DNA of 61,819 nucleotides from an uncultured Lachnospiraceae bacterium. GTDB lineage: Bacteria; Bacillota; Clostridia; Lachnospirales; Lachnospiraceae. Shown in pieces: positions 52,966 to 61,817 of the stretch. The translations under genes were made by a program, and so were the position numbers. Under the pieces are notes generated by a model that worked only from the letters and a program-made list of their open reading frames with translations, searched no databases and was not told where the DNA came from. Location of the stretch: contig CAKQYU010000014.1 in assembly GCA_934293575.1 (NCBI GenBank), forward strand, positions 1 to 61,819, written 5' to 3'. Position 1 is the stretch's first letter. Each line of letters opens with the position of its first letter.

Positions 52966-53556
52966 ATGGATAAGCAGGTTATAATTTCGATTAATCGTGA
53001 ATGTGGAGCCGGCGGACAGGAAATTGCAACAAAGCTTGCAAAAAAACTTGGAATTCCGGTATATGACAGCAATATTTTAATTGAAGTTGCAAAAGAACTT
53101 GGAACGACCGTTGATGATCTTGCAAAATATGATGAGAAAGCAAGAAATGTTATTTTTGCTCGTAAGGTTTTGGATTATTACAATTCAAATGAGGACATTA
53201 CTGCGGAAAATCAGTTTAATTTCCTGAGAGAACGTGCAAAGGCTGGTGAGTCATTTGTCGTATTGGGACGTTGTTCGGATGTTATCTTCCGTGATGATGC
53301 AAGATTGGTTTCTGTATTTGTTACAAGCGAGATAGAAAAAAGAATACCGGTTGTAATGAACCGCGGAGACCTTAGCGAAAAGGATGCGAAGGAATTAATC
53401 AATAAAGTTGATAAGCAGCGCCGGGCATATCATGATAGCCATACAGAGAATTTAGACTGGATTGATGCACGATGCTATGACTTATGTATTGATGCATTAA
53501 AGATTGGAATTGATAATGCGGTCGAAGTAATTGCATCTTATGTAGAAAAAGCTTAA
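52966..53556 (+). CDS. Cytidylate-kinase-like protein (AAK_33 type)
   Basis: A 196-residue P-loop-like protein: ISINRECGAGGQEIATKLAKKLGIPVYD at the start is the cytidylate-kinase-like nucleotide motif with CGAGG in place of the normal Walker lysine pattern. RVR-type segments (RRAYHDSHTENLDW) are near residue 146. This PF13189 family is distinct from the housekeeping Cmk, and its substrate is not established. It ends at a terminator and pairs with the permease gene. Confidence 0.82.
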   Translation: MDKQVIISINRECGAGGQEIATKLAKKLGIPVYDSNILIEVAKELGTTVDDLAKYDEKARNVIFARKVLDYYNSNEDITAENQFNFLRERAKAGESFVVLGRCSDVIFRDDARLVSVFVTSEIEKRIPVVMNRGDLSEKDAKELINKVDKQRRAYHDSHTENLDWIDARCYDLCIDALKIGIDNAVEVIASYVEKA

Positions 53557-53585
53557 GCATTCAGAAAAATAAATGATAAAATAAT

Positions 53586-53618
53586 AAGAAGCGAAGGGAC
53601 ATGACCTTCGCTTCTTTT
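53586..53618 (+). terminator. Terminator after cytidylate-kinase-like gene
   Basis: AAGAAGCGAAGG (53586-53597) pairs with CCTTCGCTTCTT (53605-53616) around GACATGA, then TTAA. Confidence 0.85.
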
Positions 53619-53759
53619 AATGAGGGGGAGAATTAAGTGCAACTTTCGTAGCACTCATATGAAAAGTTCTTACAGTGTTTAGTATATCCATTAATTGTGA
53701 ATAAAATGTGTTTAATTTAAGGGGAAAATGTGAATAAAATCTTACGAAAAACCGGATTT

Positions 53760-53789
53760 TTGAAAGATTTTTTATGATTTTGGTAGAAT
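53760..53789 (+). promoter_or_regulatory. Promoter for ispE
   Basis: TTGAAA (53760-53765), 18-base spacer, TAGAAT (53784-53789). The 140 bases before it are AT-rich with nothing else that I can assign. Confidence 0.5.
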
Positions 53790-53885
53790 TAATCGGGATA
53801 AAGCCAGATTTTGCTGGATTTTCTGTATACATGAGGGTATCATATAGATAAGGTTTTGTTAGATGGATGAGAATGAGGAGGCAAC

Positions 53886-54761
53886 ATGCAGGATACAATA
53901 CAGTTAAAAGCATATGCAAAAATAAATTTGGGGCTGGATGTGATTGGCGTCAGACAGGATGGCTATCATGAAGTCCGGATGATTATGCAGACGGTTAAAT
54001 TATTTGATAAATTATCATTCCGGTTGCTGGAAGAAGACATCATCCGGATAAAGACAAATCTTGGATTTTTGCCGACAGATGAAAACAATCTGGTTTATAA
54101 GGCAATTCGTCTGTTAAAGGAGACTTATGGCGTGTCTGAGGGAATTGAGGTTGACTTGTTTAAATGTATTCCTGTAGCCGCCGGAATGGCGGGCGGCAGT
54201 TCGGACTGTGCAGCAGCATTAATAGGAGCATCAAGATTGTTTAAGCTGAATCTGGATAAGAAAAAATTGATGGAATATGGTGTGAAGCTTGGAGCGGATG
54301 TGCCATATTGTATTATGCGCGGAACCGCTTTGTCGGAGGGAATAGGTGAAATCCTGACACCGTTGCCTTCTATTCCGGATTGTTATATCCTGATTGCAAA
54401 ACCACCGATTTCCGTTTCTACCAAATTTGTATATGAACATTTTGATGCACAGGAGAATGTGGTACATCCGGATATTGACGGAATGGTGGAGGCAATTCAT
54501 CACAAAGATTTAGACGGTATTATAAAACGATTCGGCAATGTATTGGAGACGGTCACGATTCCGGAATATCCGGTAATTGATGAGATAAAGCAATTAATGA
54601 TGGAAAAGGGAGCTATGAATGCAATGATGAGTGGCTCCGGACCGACTGTTTTTGGATTTTTTAAGGATAAAAATATTGCGGATACGGCTGCGGAGAGTAT
54701 TCGCAAAAAACAGTTAGCAAATCAGGTTTTTGTGGTACAGCCATTTAATCAAAATATATAA
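53886..54761 (+). CDS. ispE: 4-diphosphocytidyl-2-C-methyl-D-erythritol kinase
   Basis: A 291-residue GHMP kinase of the MEP isoprenoid pathway: AYAKINLGLDVIGVRQDGYHEV at the start (the family KINLxLxVxxxRxDGYH pattern), the ATP loop PVAAGMAGGSSDCAAALIG (about residue 97) and MSGSGPTVFGFF near the end. GAGGAGG precedes the ATG. It is followed by a GntR regulator after 15 bases. Confidence 0.96.
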   Translation: MQDTIQLKAYAKINLGLDVIGVRQDGYHEVRMIMQTVKLFDKLSFRLLEEDIIRIKTNLGFLPTDENNLVYKAIRLLKETYGVSEGIEVDLFKCIPVAAGMAGGSSDCAAALIGASRLFKLNLDKKKLMEYGVKLGADVPYCIMRGTALSEGIGEILTPLPSIPDCYILIAKPPISVSTKFVYEHFDAQENVVHPDIDGMVEAIHHKDLDGIIKRFGNVLETVTIPEYPVIDEIKQLMMEKGAMNAMMSGSGPTVFGFFKDKNIADTAAESIRKKQLANQVFVVQPFNQNI

Positions 54762-54776
54762 GCGAAGGTAGGAAAA

Positions 54777-55448
54777 ATGGAATTAAAATATGATGGACAA
54801 AATGAATATTTGCCGTTAAGAGATTTGGTGTTTCAGGCGCTTCGACAGGCAATTATTACCGGAGAATTTTCTCCGGGAGAACGTTTGATGGAAATTAAGC
54901 TGGCAAACAAACTGGGTGTCAGCCGTACCCCGGTACGTGAAGCAATCCGTATGCTGGAATTGGAAGGTTTGGTTGTGATGATTCCAAGAAGGGGTGCAGA
55001 GGTCGCAAGTATAACCGAAAAGGAATTGCAGGATGCATTAGAGGTAAGAACAGCGATAGAAGAATTATCGGTGGAGCTTGCCTGCCAGAGGATTGACGAG
55101 CAGGGAAAAGAACGCCTGAAACAGGCGTGTATTGATTTTAAAGAAGCAATTGATACCAAACATGTTCAAAATATTGTGGATGGTGATGTGAACTTTCATG
55201 ATGTTATTTTCGATTTGACAAAAAATAAAAAATTGATTAATATTGCACATCAATTACGGGAACAGGTATATCGGTACCGTGTTGAATATGTGAAAGATTT
55301 TTCTTATCATGATGTTTTGGTAGAGGAACATTATGCGATTACCAATGCAATATTGACAAAGGATGTGGAAAAGGCAAAGGAAATCATGAAAAAACATCTA
55401 TATAATCAGGAATTGATTGTAATAAAGAATTTAAAAGACAGCTTATAA
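54777..55448 (+). CDS. GntR-family (FadR/FCD) transcription regulator
   Basis: A 223-residue regulator: winged helix at about 10-75 (GEFSPGERLMEIKLANKLGVSRTPVREAIRMLELEGLV) and an FCD-type helical effector domain (about 85-215) with conserved Asp and His residues (EVRTAIE, NFHDVIF, EEHYAITNAI) likely to hold a metal. It shares a transcript with ispE and ends at a terminator. The target and effector are unknown. Confidence 0.9.
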   Translation: MELKYDGQNEYLPLRDLVFQALRQAIITGEFSPGERLMEIKLANKLGVSRTPVREAIRMLELEGLVVMIPRRGAEVASITEKELQDALEVRTAIEELSVELACQRIDEQGKERLKQACIDFKEAIDTKHVQNIVDGDVNFHDVIFDLTKNKKLINIAHQLREQVYRYRVEYVKDFSYHDVLVEEHYAITNAILTKDVEKAKEIMKKHLYNQELIVIKNLKDSL

Positions 55449-55471
55449 TTTTATCCATTTGGAAAAACTTT

Positions 55472-55524
55472 AAAAAATCCCCATAAACAGATACGTTGTT
55501 GCCGTTTGTTTATGGGGATTTTTT
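55472..55524 (+). terminator. Terminator after GntR gene
   Basis: AAAAAATCCCCATAAAC pairs with GTTTATGGGGATTTTTT, a long stem with a loop of about 16 bases. Confidence 0.88.
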
Positions 55525-55528
55525 CCTA

Positions 55529-55556
55529 TTGACAAATATATGGAATTGGTTACAAT
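55529..55556 (+). promoter_or_regulatory. Promoter for degV
   Basis: TTGACA (55529-55534), 16-base spacer, TACAAT (55551-55556). Confidence 0.6.
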
Positions 55557-55621
55557 ATAATGTAGTATTTAATACTATATGTAAAAGAGCTTAAAACCAT
55601 AAAAGGAAAGAGGTAATAAAT

Positions 55622-56536
55622 ATGAAAAAAATAGTAGTTGATTCCAGTTGTGATATTTCCAATATTCGTCTTGTTTATGACGAAAATAATCAATTGGTAC
55701 AGTTTGATAAGGCAGCATTGACCATCCATGTGGGAGAAAAGGAATATATCGATGATAAAAATTTAGATATTAAAGATATGATGGATACCATGAAAGCGTA
55801 TGACGGCGCTTCTTCCTCAGCCTGTCCGGGACCTGCACAGTGGAAGGATTGTTTTGAAGGGGCAGATGAGATTTATGTTATTACAATAACAAGTGCATTG
55901 TCAGGAGCCTATAGCAGTGCAATGGTAGCTAAGCAGATGGAATTAGAGGAACATCCGGAGAAAAAAATTCAGGTAATTGATTCGTTGTCAACCGGTCCGG
56001 AAATGACATTGCTGGTACAGCAGATTTTATACCAGATTCAAAAAGGAAACGATTTTGATACCATATGTAAAAATGTGGTAGAATACCAAAAACATACCAA
56101 GCTTGCATTTGTTCTGCACAGTATTGATAACCTTGTAAAGAATGGAAGAGTTTCAAAATTGACGGGATTTGCAGCAAATTTGTTGGGAATAATCGTGGTT
56201 GGCAGAGCCAATGAAAATGGTGAATTAGAGATGATAAGTAAAGGCAGAGGCGGTAATAAGACCAATTCTGCTGTTGTGCAGGAAATGAAGGCACAGGGTT
56301 ATCAGGGAGGCAGTGTTAATATTACGCATTGCTTCAATGAAAAGGATGCGAAAAAACTACGGGATAGTATCTGGAAGGAATTTCCAAATGCACAGATTAC
56401 AATTGCGGAAACAGGAGGTTTGTGTAGTTATTATGCGGAACTTGGAGGTATTCTCATTGGATATGAAACAGTAGAGAAAAGTTTTTCTCTTGCCGGTCTG
56501 TTATCGCATCCGGAAAAGGTACCTTCAAAAGCATAA
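55622..56536 (+). CDS. DegV family fatty-acid-binding protein
   Basis: A 304-residue protein of the DegV fold: VDSSCDIS at the N-terminus, SSSACPGPAQW near residue 60, ITITSALSGAYSSA, the FVLHSIDNLVKNGRVSKL segment near 160 and a C-terminal GGLCSYYAELGGILIGY. Members bind a fatty acid; in Firmicutes the FakB relatives hand it to the kinase FakA. The SSS-xCPGP region is shorter than the usual TSQPS motif but in the same place. AGAGG lies before the ATG. Confidence 0.88.
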   Translation: MKKIVVDSSCDISNIRLVYDENNQLVQFDKAALTIHVGEKEYIDDKNLDIKDMMDTMKAYDGASSSACPGPAQWKDCFEGADEIYVITITSALSGAYSSAMVAKQMELEEHPEKKIQVIDSLSTGPEMTLLVQQILYQIQKGNDFDTICKNVVEYQKHTKLAFVLHSIDNLVKNGRVSKLTGFAANLLGIIVVGRANENGELEMISKGRGGNKTNSAVVQEMKAQGYQGGSVNITHCFNEKDAKKLRDSIWKEFPNAQITIAETGGLCSYYAELGGILIGYETVEKSFSLAGLLSHPEKVPSKA

Positions 56537-56551
56537 TTGACAAAATTTGGA

Positions 56552-56565
56552 AGAACGTATGTTCT
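56552..56565. promoter_or_regulatory. LexA-like (SOS) box 1
   Basis: AGAACGTATGTTCT, a perfect palindrome matching the Gram-positive LexA core GAAC-N4-GTTC (56553-56564). It abuts the -35 element of the DNA-repair operon promoter. Confidence 0.75.
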
Positions 56566-56592
56566 TGACACTTTGCGCAAACATGTTATAAT
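56565..56592 (+). promoter_or_regulatory. Promoter of the repair operon
   Basis: TTGACA (56565-56570), 16-base spacer, TATAAT (56587-56592), both at full consensus. It lies between two LexA-like boxes. Confidence 0.88.
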
Positions 56593-56606
56593 AGAACAAA
56601 TGTTTG
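56593..56606. promoter_or_regulatory. LexA-like (SOS) box 2, imperfect
   Basis: AGAACAAATGTTTG has the core GAAC-N4-GTTT (56594-56605), one mismatch from GAAC-N4-GTTC. It follows the -10 directly, where a bound repressor would block initiation. Confidence 0.55.
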
Positions 56607-56624
56607 CATGCTGTGGATGGAAGA

Positions 56625-58103
56625 ATGTACGAAGTAAAATCAAATTATACGACGAAAGAAAAACTGAATATTTTAGCGGATGCAGCTAAGTATGACGTAG
56701 CCTGTACCTCAAGTGGTGTAAGCCGCAGCGGTAAGAAAGGAATGCTTGGAAACAGTGTTGCGGCTGGCGTGTGTCATAGTTTTGCGGCAGATGGCAGATG
56801 TATATCCCTGTTGAAGGTGTTGATGACAAATCATTGTATATATGATTGTAAGTATTGTCAGAATCGTAAGTCAAATGATGTGGAGCGGGCAACCTTTGAA
56901 CCGCACGAATTATGTCAGCTGGTTATTGAGTTTTACAAGAGAAACTATATAGAAGGGTTGTTTTTAAGCTCCGGCGTATTGAAGAATCCGACTTATACGA
57001 TGGAACGGATTTGTGAGACATTATTTTTACTGCGGAACCGGTATCATTTTAATGGTTATATTCATGTAAAGATGATACCCGGAGCACCGGATGAACTGAT
57101 TGGAACGGCAGGTCTGTTGGCGGATCGAATCAGTATTAATATGGAATTGCCGACACAGGAAAGCTTGCAGCTGCTGGCTCCGAATAAGACCTTTTCTTCA
57201 ATATTAAAACCGATGGGACGGGTGACGGATACGATAGCCACCCACCGGGTAGCGATTGGAAAGAGTGCTTATATGGAACGGAGTGACGGAAACCGGTATC
57301 TGAACAACAGTATTTTCCGGACTGAGAATCGAAAATTGGAACAGGGAGCATTTATGACGGGGATTGAACAGAATGGATTGAACCGGCTGGCACAGATGGA
57401 GCATAAGCAGTTATCCGGTTTGAAGCGTCCGTTTGCCCCGGCGGGACAGAGTACGCAGATGATTATAGGCGCAACACCGGAAAGTGATCTGACGTTAATA
57501 CGGACGACACAGAGGCTGTATCAGCGCTATGATTTAAAGCGGGTATTTTATTCTGCATATATTCCTTTGAATGAGGATTCGGTACTACCACCGCTTGATA
57601 CAAAACCACCGTTACTTCGGGAACATCGTTTATATCAGGCAGACTGGCTGCTGCGATTTTATGGATTTCAGGCGGAAGAGCTCCTTTCCGAGGATCGACC
57701 GAATTTTAATGAAAAATTGGATCCCAAATGTGATTGGGCACTACGACATCTGGGACAATTTCCGGTGGAGATACAGTCGGCGTCATATGATATGTTGTTA
57801 CGGATTCCCGGTGTGGGACCGAAGTCTGCAAAACGTATCGTAGAGGCAAGAAGGTATGGTCATTTGGATTATACACATTTAAAGAAGATGGGTGTTGTTT
57901 TAAAAAGAGCACATTATTTTATTACCTGTAATGGAAAGATGATGTACAAAACTCCAATTGAGGAACAGTATATTACAAATCGGCTGACCGAGGAGAATTA
58001 CAAAGAAAACTGGCAGGTTCAACATCAGAATGAACAATATGTGCAGTTGTCAATCTTTGATTCAATCGGTTTTGGTACGGATAAGCGGAGTGATGGAATA
58101 TGA
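56625..58103 (+). CDS. Putative DNA modification/repair radical SAM protein
   Basis: A 492-residue protein. A radical-SAM [4Fe-4S] motif CIYDCKYC (about residue 72) and barrel come first. A C-terminal helix-hairpin-helix, LLRIPGVGPKSAKRIVEARR (about 388-407), should bind DNA. This combination is the TIGR03916 family, which occurs paired with TIGR03915 proteins. The reaction is unknown to me. The start at 56625 is preferred; TTG at 56604 would lie inside LexA-like box 2. It overlaps the partner gene by 4 bases (ATGA). Confidence 0.88.
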   Translation: MYEVKSNYTTKEKLNILADAAKYDVACTSSGVSRSGKKGMLGNSVAAGVCHSFAADGRCISLLKVLMTNHCIYDCKYCQNRKSNDVERATFEPHELCQLVIEFYKRNYIEGLFLSSGVLKNPTYTMERICETLFLLRNRYHFNGYIHVKMIPGAPDELIGTAGLLADRISINMELPTQESLQLLAPNKTFSSILKPMGRVTDTIATHRVAIGKSAYMERSDGNRYLNNSIFRTENRKLEQGAFMTGIEQNGLNRLAQMEHKQLSGLKRPFAPAGQSTQMIIGATPESDLTLIRTTQRLYQRYDLKRVFYSAYIPLNEDSVLPPLDTKPPLLREHRLYQADWLLRFYGFQAEELLSEDRPNFNEKLDPKCDWALRHLGQFPVEIQSASYDMLLRIPGVGPKSAKRIVEARRYGHLDYTHLKKMGVVLKRAHYFITCNGKMMYKTPIEEQYITNRLTEENYKENWQVQHQNEQYVQLSIFDSIGFGTDKRSDGI

Positions 58104-58876
58104 TAGTTTTGACCTGTGCGGATACGTTTGAAGACAAGATGTGTTGTATATATGATGCGTGGGTTTATGCGTTAAAGGTAGGACATGAGAATGTACGGTT
58201 GCGGACAGAACCCATTATACAGCCTGCATTGTTTGATGAATATATACATGTGGATTATGAGGAAGAGAAGTTTCGGAAGGTGGTTCGTACCATTAAAAGA
58301 AGGTTGTCGGTTTCCATTTATATTGATATTTATTATGTTGCCTTATCAAAAGAAGAGGATGCACTGGATACGATATATCGTTATCTGTATGCGGGATTTC
58401 CGATTGGAGCGGCAATTCAAACCTGCTATACCCGTCCGGAAGTGATGCGAATGATGGAACTGCGGCGGAATGTAGGAAATGAGAGTCATTATTTCAGGGA
58501 GTTTGTGCGATTTGTTTCGCTTGATAACCATTATTATATTGCACATATAGAACCGAAAAATAACGTGGCGCTTCCGGTAGCAAATTATTTTGTTGACCGT
58601 ATGCCATCGGAACATTTTATGATTATAGACGATAATCGGGGATATGGCGTGATACACCCAAAGGATGGAGAATTATATATAAAGCATTTCTCAAAGGAGG
58701 AGTTACAGCAGTTTGCACAAATGGAACAGACAGAGGATATATATACATTCATGTGGAGAGATTTCTTCCGGGCAATTTCGATTGAACAGAGAAAGAATCC
58801 AACCTGTCAGGGAAATCTGTTTCCAAAGTGGATGCGTAAGCATGTTACTGAATTTATGGATGAAGTCCAATCCTAA
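58100..58876 (+). CDS. TIGR03915/DUF4130 family DNA metabolism protein
   Basis: A 258-residue protein: TCADTFEDKMCCIYDAW at the start, FVRFVSLDNHYYIAHIEPKNNVALPVANYFVDRMPSEHFMIIDD region in the middle (about 135-180), and the WRDFFRAISIEQRKNPTCQGNLFPKWMRK ending (about 218-247). The family resembles uracil-DNA-glycosylase-related domains and always travels with the radical-SAM partner upstream. Both are under the LexA-boxed promoter, so a role in DNA-damage repair is likely. Confidence 0.87.
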   Translation: MIVLTCADTFEDKMCCIYDAWVYALKVGHENVRLRTEPIIQPALFDEYIHVDYEEEKFRKVVRTIKRRLSVSIYIDIYYVALSKEEDALDTIYRYLYAGFPIGAAIQTCYTRPEVMRMMELRRNVGNESHYFREFVRFVSLDNHYYIAHIEPKNNVALPVANYFVDRMPSEHFMIIDDNRGYGVIHPKDGELYIKHFSKEELQQFAQMEQTEDIYTFMWRDFFRAISIEQRKNPTCQGNLFPKWMRKHVTEFMDEVQS

Positions 58877-58881
58877 AAATT

Positions 58882-58920
58882 AAGCCGGACATTACGAATT
58901 ATCGTATTGCCCGGCTTGTG
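58882..58920. terminator. Terminator between convergent repair operon and thrS
   Basis: AAGCCGG (58882-58888) pairs with CCGGCTT (58911-58917); an inner ACGA/TCGT pair extends the hairpin. T-rich sequence follows on both strands. Confidence 0.7.
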
Positions 58921-58922
58921 TT

Positions 58923-60959
58923 TTATTTATCCATCTGAGTTAAGCTCTTTGTACGGATTTCTTCACAAATCTTATTGATAAAGGTATCTAATTCCATGGC
59001 TCCCAAATCGCCATCTTCACCACGTTTTCTGACAGAAACCGTATTTGTTTCCTGTTCGTTTGCTCCTACAATCAGCATGTATGGAAGCTTCTGCATTCTG
59101 GCTTCACGGATTTTATAACCGATTTTCTCGGAACGCTCATCCATTGTTGCAAGAATTCCATTCTGTTTCAGTTTTGCAAGAACTTCTTTTCCGTATTCAT
59201 GGAACTTTTCTGAAATCGGAAGGATTCTAACCTGCTCCGGCGCTAACCAGGTAGGGAATGCACCGGCATATTTCTCAATTAACCATGCCAATGTTCTTTC
59301 ATAGCATCCCATTGAAGTTCTGTGGATGATATATGGACGTTTCTTTTCGCCATCCTTATCGATATAGTACATATCAAATCTGGTTGATAAGAACATATCC
59401 AACTGGATTGTAATCATGGTATCTTCTTTTCCGTAAACATTTTTTGCCTGAATATCAAGTTTTGGACCGTAGAAAGCAGCTTCACCCTCTACTTCTGTAA
59501 ATTCAATTCCGATTTCATTTAAAATATCACGCATTGCATTCTGAACATGATCCCAATCTTCGGCGGTACCAAGATACTTCTTAGAATCGTTCGGATCCCA
59601 TTTTGACATACGGTAAGTTACGTCTTCTTCTACACCAAGAGTTGTCAGACAATGTTTTGCCAAGGCAACACAGTTTTTAAATTCATCTGCTATCTGTTCC
59701 GGTGTACAGATTAAATGTCCTTCTGAAATAGTGAACTGACGAACTCTTGTTAATCCGTGCATTTCTCCGGAATCCTCATTACGGAATAAAGTAGAGGTTT
59801 CACCCATACGGTAAGGGAGGTCACGGTAGCTGTGCTGTTTTGCTTTATATACAAAATACTGGAACGGACATGTCATTGGACGTAATGCCATTACTTCTTT
59901 TCCGCTACCCTGTGATAAAGAAGAACCGTCAGCACCCTTTGCAACACCATTTTCGTCAACTGCATCTGCAGGTGCCTCTGTTTCGTCGCTGCCATCATCA
60001 TTTAATACAAACATACCGTCTTTGTAGTGATACCAATGGTCTGATAATTTGTAGAAGTCAGCCTTTGCCATGAGTGGAGTTTTGGTACGAACATAACCCC
60101 ATTCGTTATCCTCTAAGTCTTCAATCCAACGCTGTAATGTCTGGATGATTTTTGTTCCCTTTGGCATCATCAGAGGGAGTCCCTGACCGATAATATCTAC
60201 CGTTGTAAATAATTCCAATTCACGGCCGAGACGGTTATGGTCACGCAGACGAATTGTTTCCAAGAAATCCAGGCGCTCCTGTAAATCATCTTTCTTTGTG
60301 AATGCGGTACCGTAAATACGGGTCAGCATTTTGTTATCGGAATTACCTCTCCAGTAAGCACCGGAAGAAGAAGTTAATTTGAAAAACTTAACGGGTTTTG
60401 TGCTCATCAGGTGAGGACCTGCACACAAATCAATAAATTCTCCCTGCTCATAAAAACTCAAAATCGCATCTTCCGGTAAATCGTTAATTAATTCTACTTT
60501 ATATGGCTCCTGGCGTTCTTCCATTAATTTGAGTGCTTCCGCTCTTGGAAGTGTGTAACTCTTAATAGGAAGATTTTCTTTTACGATTTTTTTCATTTCT
60601 GCTTCGATTTTATCAAGGTCTTCTCTTGAGAGAGACGGCATATCAAAATCATAGTAGAAACCATCGTCAATTGCGGGTCCGATTGTACATTTTGCATCCG
60701 GATATAAACGTTTTACAGCCTGTGCTAAGATATGTGCGGCGGTATGACGGAATACTTTCTTTCCTTCGTCATTATCAAAGGTAAGGATATTTAAGCTGCT
60801 GTCTTCGTTGATAACTGTCCGTAAATCAACAACCTTTCCGTTTACTTCTCCGGCACATGCAACTCTGGCAAGTCCTTCGCTGATATCCTTTGCAATATCA
60901 AGTACGCTCATTGCATCGGAATATTCTTTTGTTGAACCATCTTTTAATGTAATAATCAT
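58923..60959 (-). CDS. thrS: Threonyl-tRNA synthetase
   Basis: A 678-residue class II synthetase: TGS domain (about 1-62), editing domain with HTAAH (about 73-77) and the CAGPHL segment, and a catalytic core with MTCPFQY, TSTLFRNEDSGEMHGLTRVRQFT and the C-terminal anticodon domain. At about 318-352, just before the catalytic MTCP motif, an acidic/glycine-rich stretch (DETEAPADAVDENG then SSLSQGSG) is inserted; most ThrRS lack it and are about 35 residues shorter. The ribosome site AGGAAG lies inside the preceding small gene. A threonine T-box governs the unit. Confidence 0.95.
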   Translation of the reverse strand: MIITLKDGSTKEYSDAMSVLDIAKDISEGLARVACAGEVNGKVVDLRTVINEDSSLNILTFDNDEGKKVFRHTAAHILAQAVKRLYPDAKCTIGPAIDDGFYYDFDMPSLSREDLDKIEAEMKKIVKENLPIKSYTLPRAEALKLMEERQEPYKVELINDLPEDAILSFYEQGEFIDLCAGPHLMSTKPVKFFKLTSSSGAYWRGNSDNKMLTRIYGTAFTKKDDLQERLDFLETIRLRDHNRLGRELELFTTVDIIGQGLPLMMPKGTKIIQTLQRWIEDLEDNEWGYVRTKTPLMAKADFYKLSDHWYHYKDGMFVLNDDGSDETEAPADAVDENGVAKGADGSSLSQGSGKEVMALRPMTCPFQYFVYKAKQHSYRDLPYRMGETSTLFRNEDSGEMHGLTRVRQFTISEGHLICTPEQIADEFKNCVALAKHCLTTLGVEEDVTYRMSKWDPNDSKKYLGTAEDWDHVQNAMRDILNEIGIEFTEVEGEAAFYGPKLDIQAKNVYGKEDTMITIQLDMFLSTRFDMYYIDKDGEKKRPYIIHRTSMGCYERTLAWLIEKYAGAFPTWLAPEQVRILPISEKFHEYGKEVLAKLKQNGILATMDERSEKIGYKIREARMQKLPYMLIVGANEQETNTVSVRKRGEDGDLGAMELDTFINKICEEIRTKSLTQMDK

Positions 60960-60962
60960 AGT

Positions 60963-61226
60963 TTATCTTCTTCCTTTCTTTTTTTTACAACTTTGACATT
61001 CCTCATCCTTTTCAAGGGAAGATTCATTGCAATTGTTACTGACATTAATATAAATTCCGTTCTTAATAGGAGAGAACAGGAAACCTGTAACAATACCGGT
61101 TAATGTACAGATTGCACCTAAGGTCAGTAATTTTTTTCTGTTTAAAATGGTGTCTTCTGAAAAGTAATCACGAATTGCATCTTTTACATCCGTAAGGATA
61201 TCGGTTGTTTTTTCTAAAATTTCCAT
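60963..61226 (-). CDS. Small membrane protein co-transcribed with thrS
   Basis: An 87-residue protein: N-terminal amphipathic region, one membrane helix (about 32-52, LLTLGAICTLTGIVTGFLF) and a short Cys-containing basic tail (CQSCKKKKGRR). GAAAGGAG precedes the ATG. It sits between the T-box leader and thrS, 3 bases before thrS, and so responds to threonine-tRNA charging. I do not recognise the family; its shape recalls YtxH-like small envelope proteins. Confidence 0.7.
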   Translation of the reverse strand: MEILEKTTDILTDVKDAIRDYFSEDTILNRKKLLTLGAICTLTGIVTGFLFSPIKNGIYINVSNNCNESSLEKDEECQSCKKKKGRR

Positions 61227-61331
61227 AAAAGCTCCTTTCTTAGAATCATGCTTAGGTTCCGGAAAAAGTAAATGATACTTTTATCCTTGTGTAATACCTA
61301 AAAATGAATGGTTATTTGTATTTTTGTAATA

Positions 61332-61582
61332 AAAAAATCCCCGGCACAGATTGTGCCAGGGACGATTACTCGCGGTTCCACCCCGGTTTCCGTTATATAA
61401 ATAACAGACACCTCATTTGACGATATCGGAGTCACCGGCCGGTATTGACGGCTGCTCAAAGGTGGTGTTCAATTAAAGTTATCTAAATTCGTTCCAGCCA
61501 GTTCTGTAATAGAAAAGCGAATTCTCTCTGGAGATAAGAATTTAATCTACTGTCCTTGTCAAGGCATTGCTTTATTAAGATA
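61332..61582 (-). promoter_or_regulatory. Threonine T-box riboswitch
   Basis: Read on the minus strand. Stem I holds the conserved CAGAGAG and GGCTGGAAC elements, then a specifier loop with GAACACC (ACC = Thr). The T-box GGGTGGAACCGCG follows (61384-61371) and last a terminator hairpin, CCTGGCACAATCTGTGCCGGGG with a run of T (61362-61331). Uncharged tRNA-Thr pairing with the specifier and T-box would favour the antiterminator and switch on the small membrane gene and thrS. Confidence 0.93.
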
Positions 61583-61588
61583 GTTTTG

Positions 61589-61617
61589 ATTGTAGAACAT
61601 AGAAAAATGAAAGTCAA
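61589..61617 (-). promoter_or_regulatory. Promoter for the T-box/thrS unit
   Basis: On the minus strand: TTGACT (61617-61612), 17-base spacer, TACAAT (61594-61589), placed correctly just before the T-box leader. Confidence 0.75.
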
Positions 61618-61681
61618 CCGTTTTTTTAAATTTGATGAATTTGGAAGTTTAAAAAAAATTTAAAAAAAATAAAAAAAGTAC

Positions 61682-61710
61682 TTGCATTTTGTTTTGTTAT
61701 CATATATAAT
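61682..61710 (+). promoter_or_regulatory. Promoter for tRNA-Lys
   Basis: TTGCAT (61682-61687), 17-base spacer, TATAAT (61705-61710). It has the same -35/-10 pair as the tRNA-Tyr/Leu promoter at 51176. Confidence 0.8.
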
Positions 61711-61744
61711 CATCAATGTTGCTGAGGCAATAACAAATAAATAC

Positions 61745-61817
61745 GGGCCGCTAGCTCATTTGGTAGAGCACCTGACTCTTAATCAGGGTGTGCGGGGTTC
61801 GAGCCCCCGGCGGCCCA
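61745..61817 (+). tRNA. tRNA-Lys (anticodon CTT)
   Basis: Acceptor arms GGGCCGC (61745-61751) and GCGGCCC (61810-61816) pair fully, discriminator A at 61817. Anticodon loop ACTCTTAA gives CTT. D-arm GCTCATTTGGTAGAGC and T-arm GGGGTTCGAGCCCC are standard. It lies at the window edge, and more tRNAs may follow. Confidence 0.95.
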
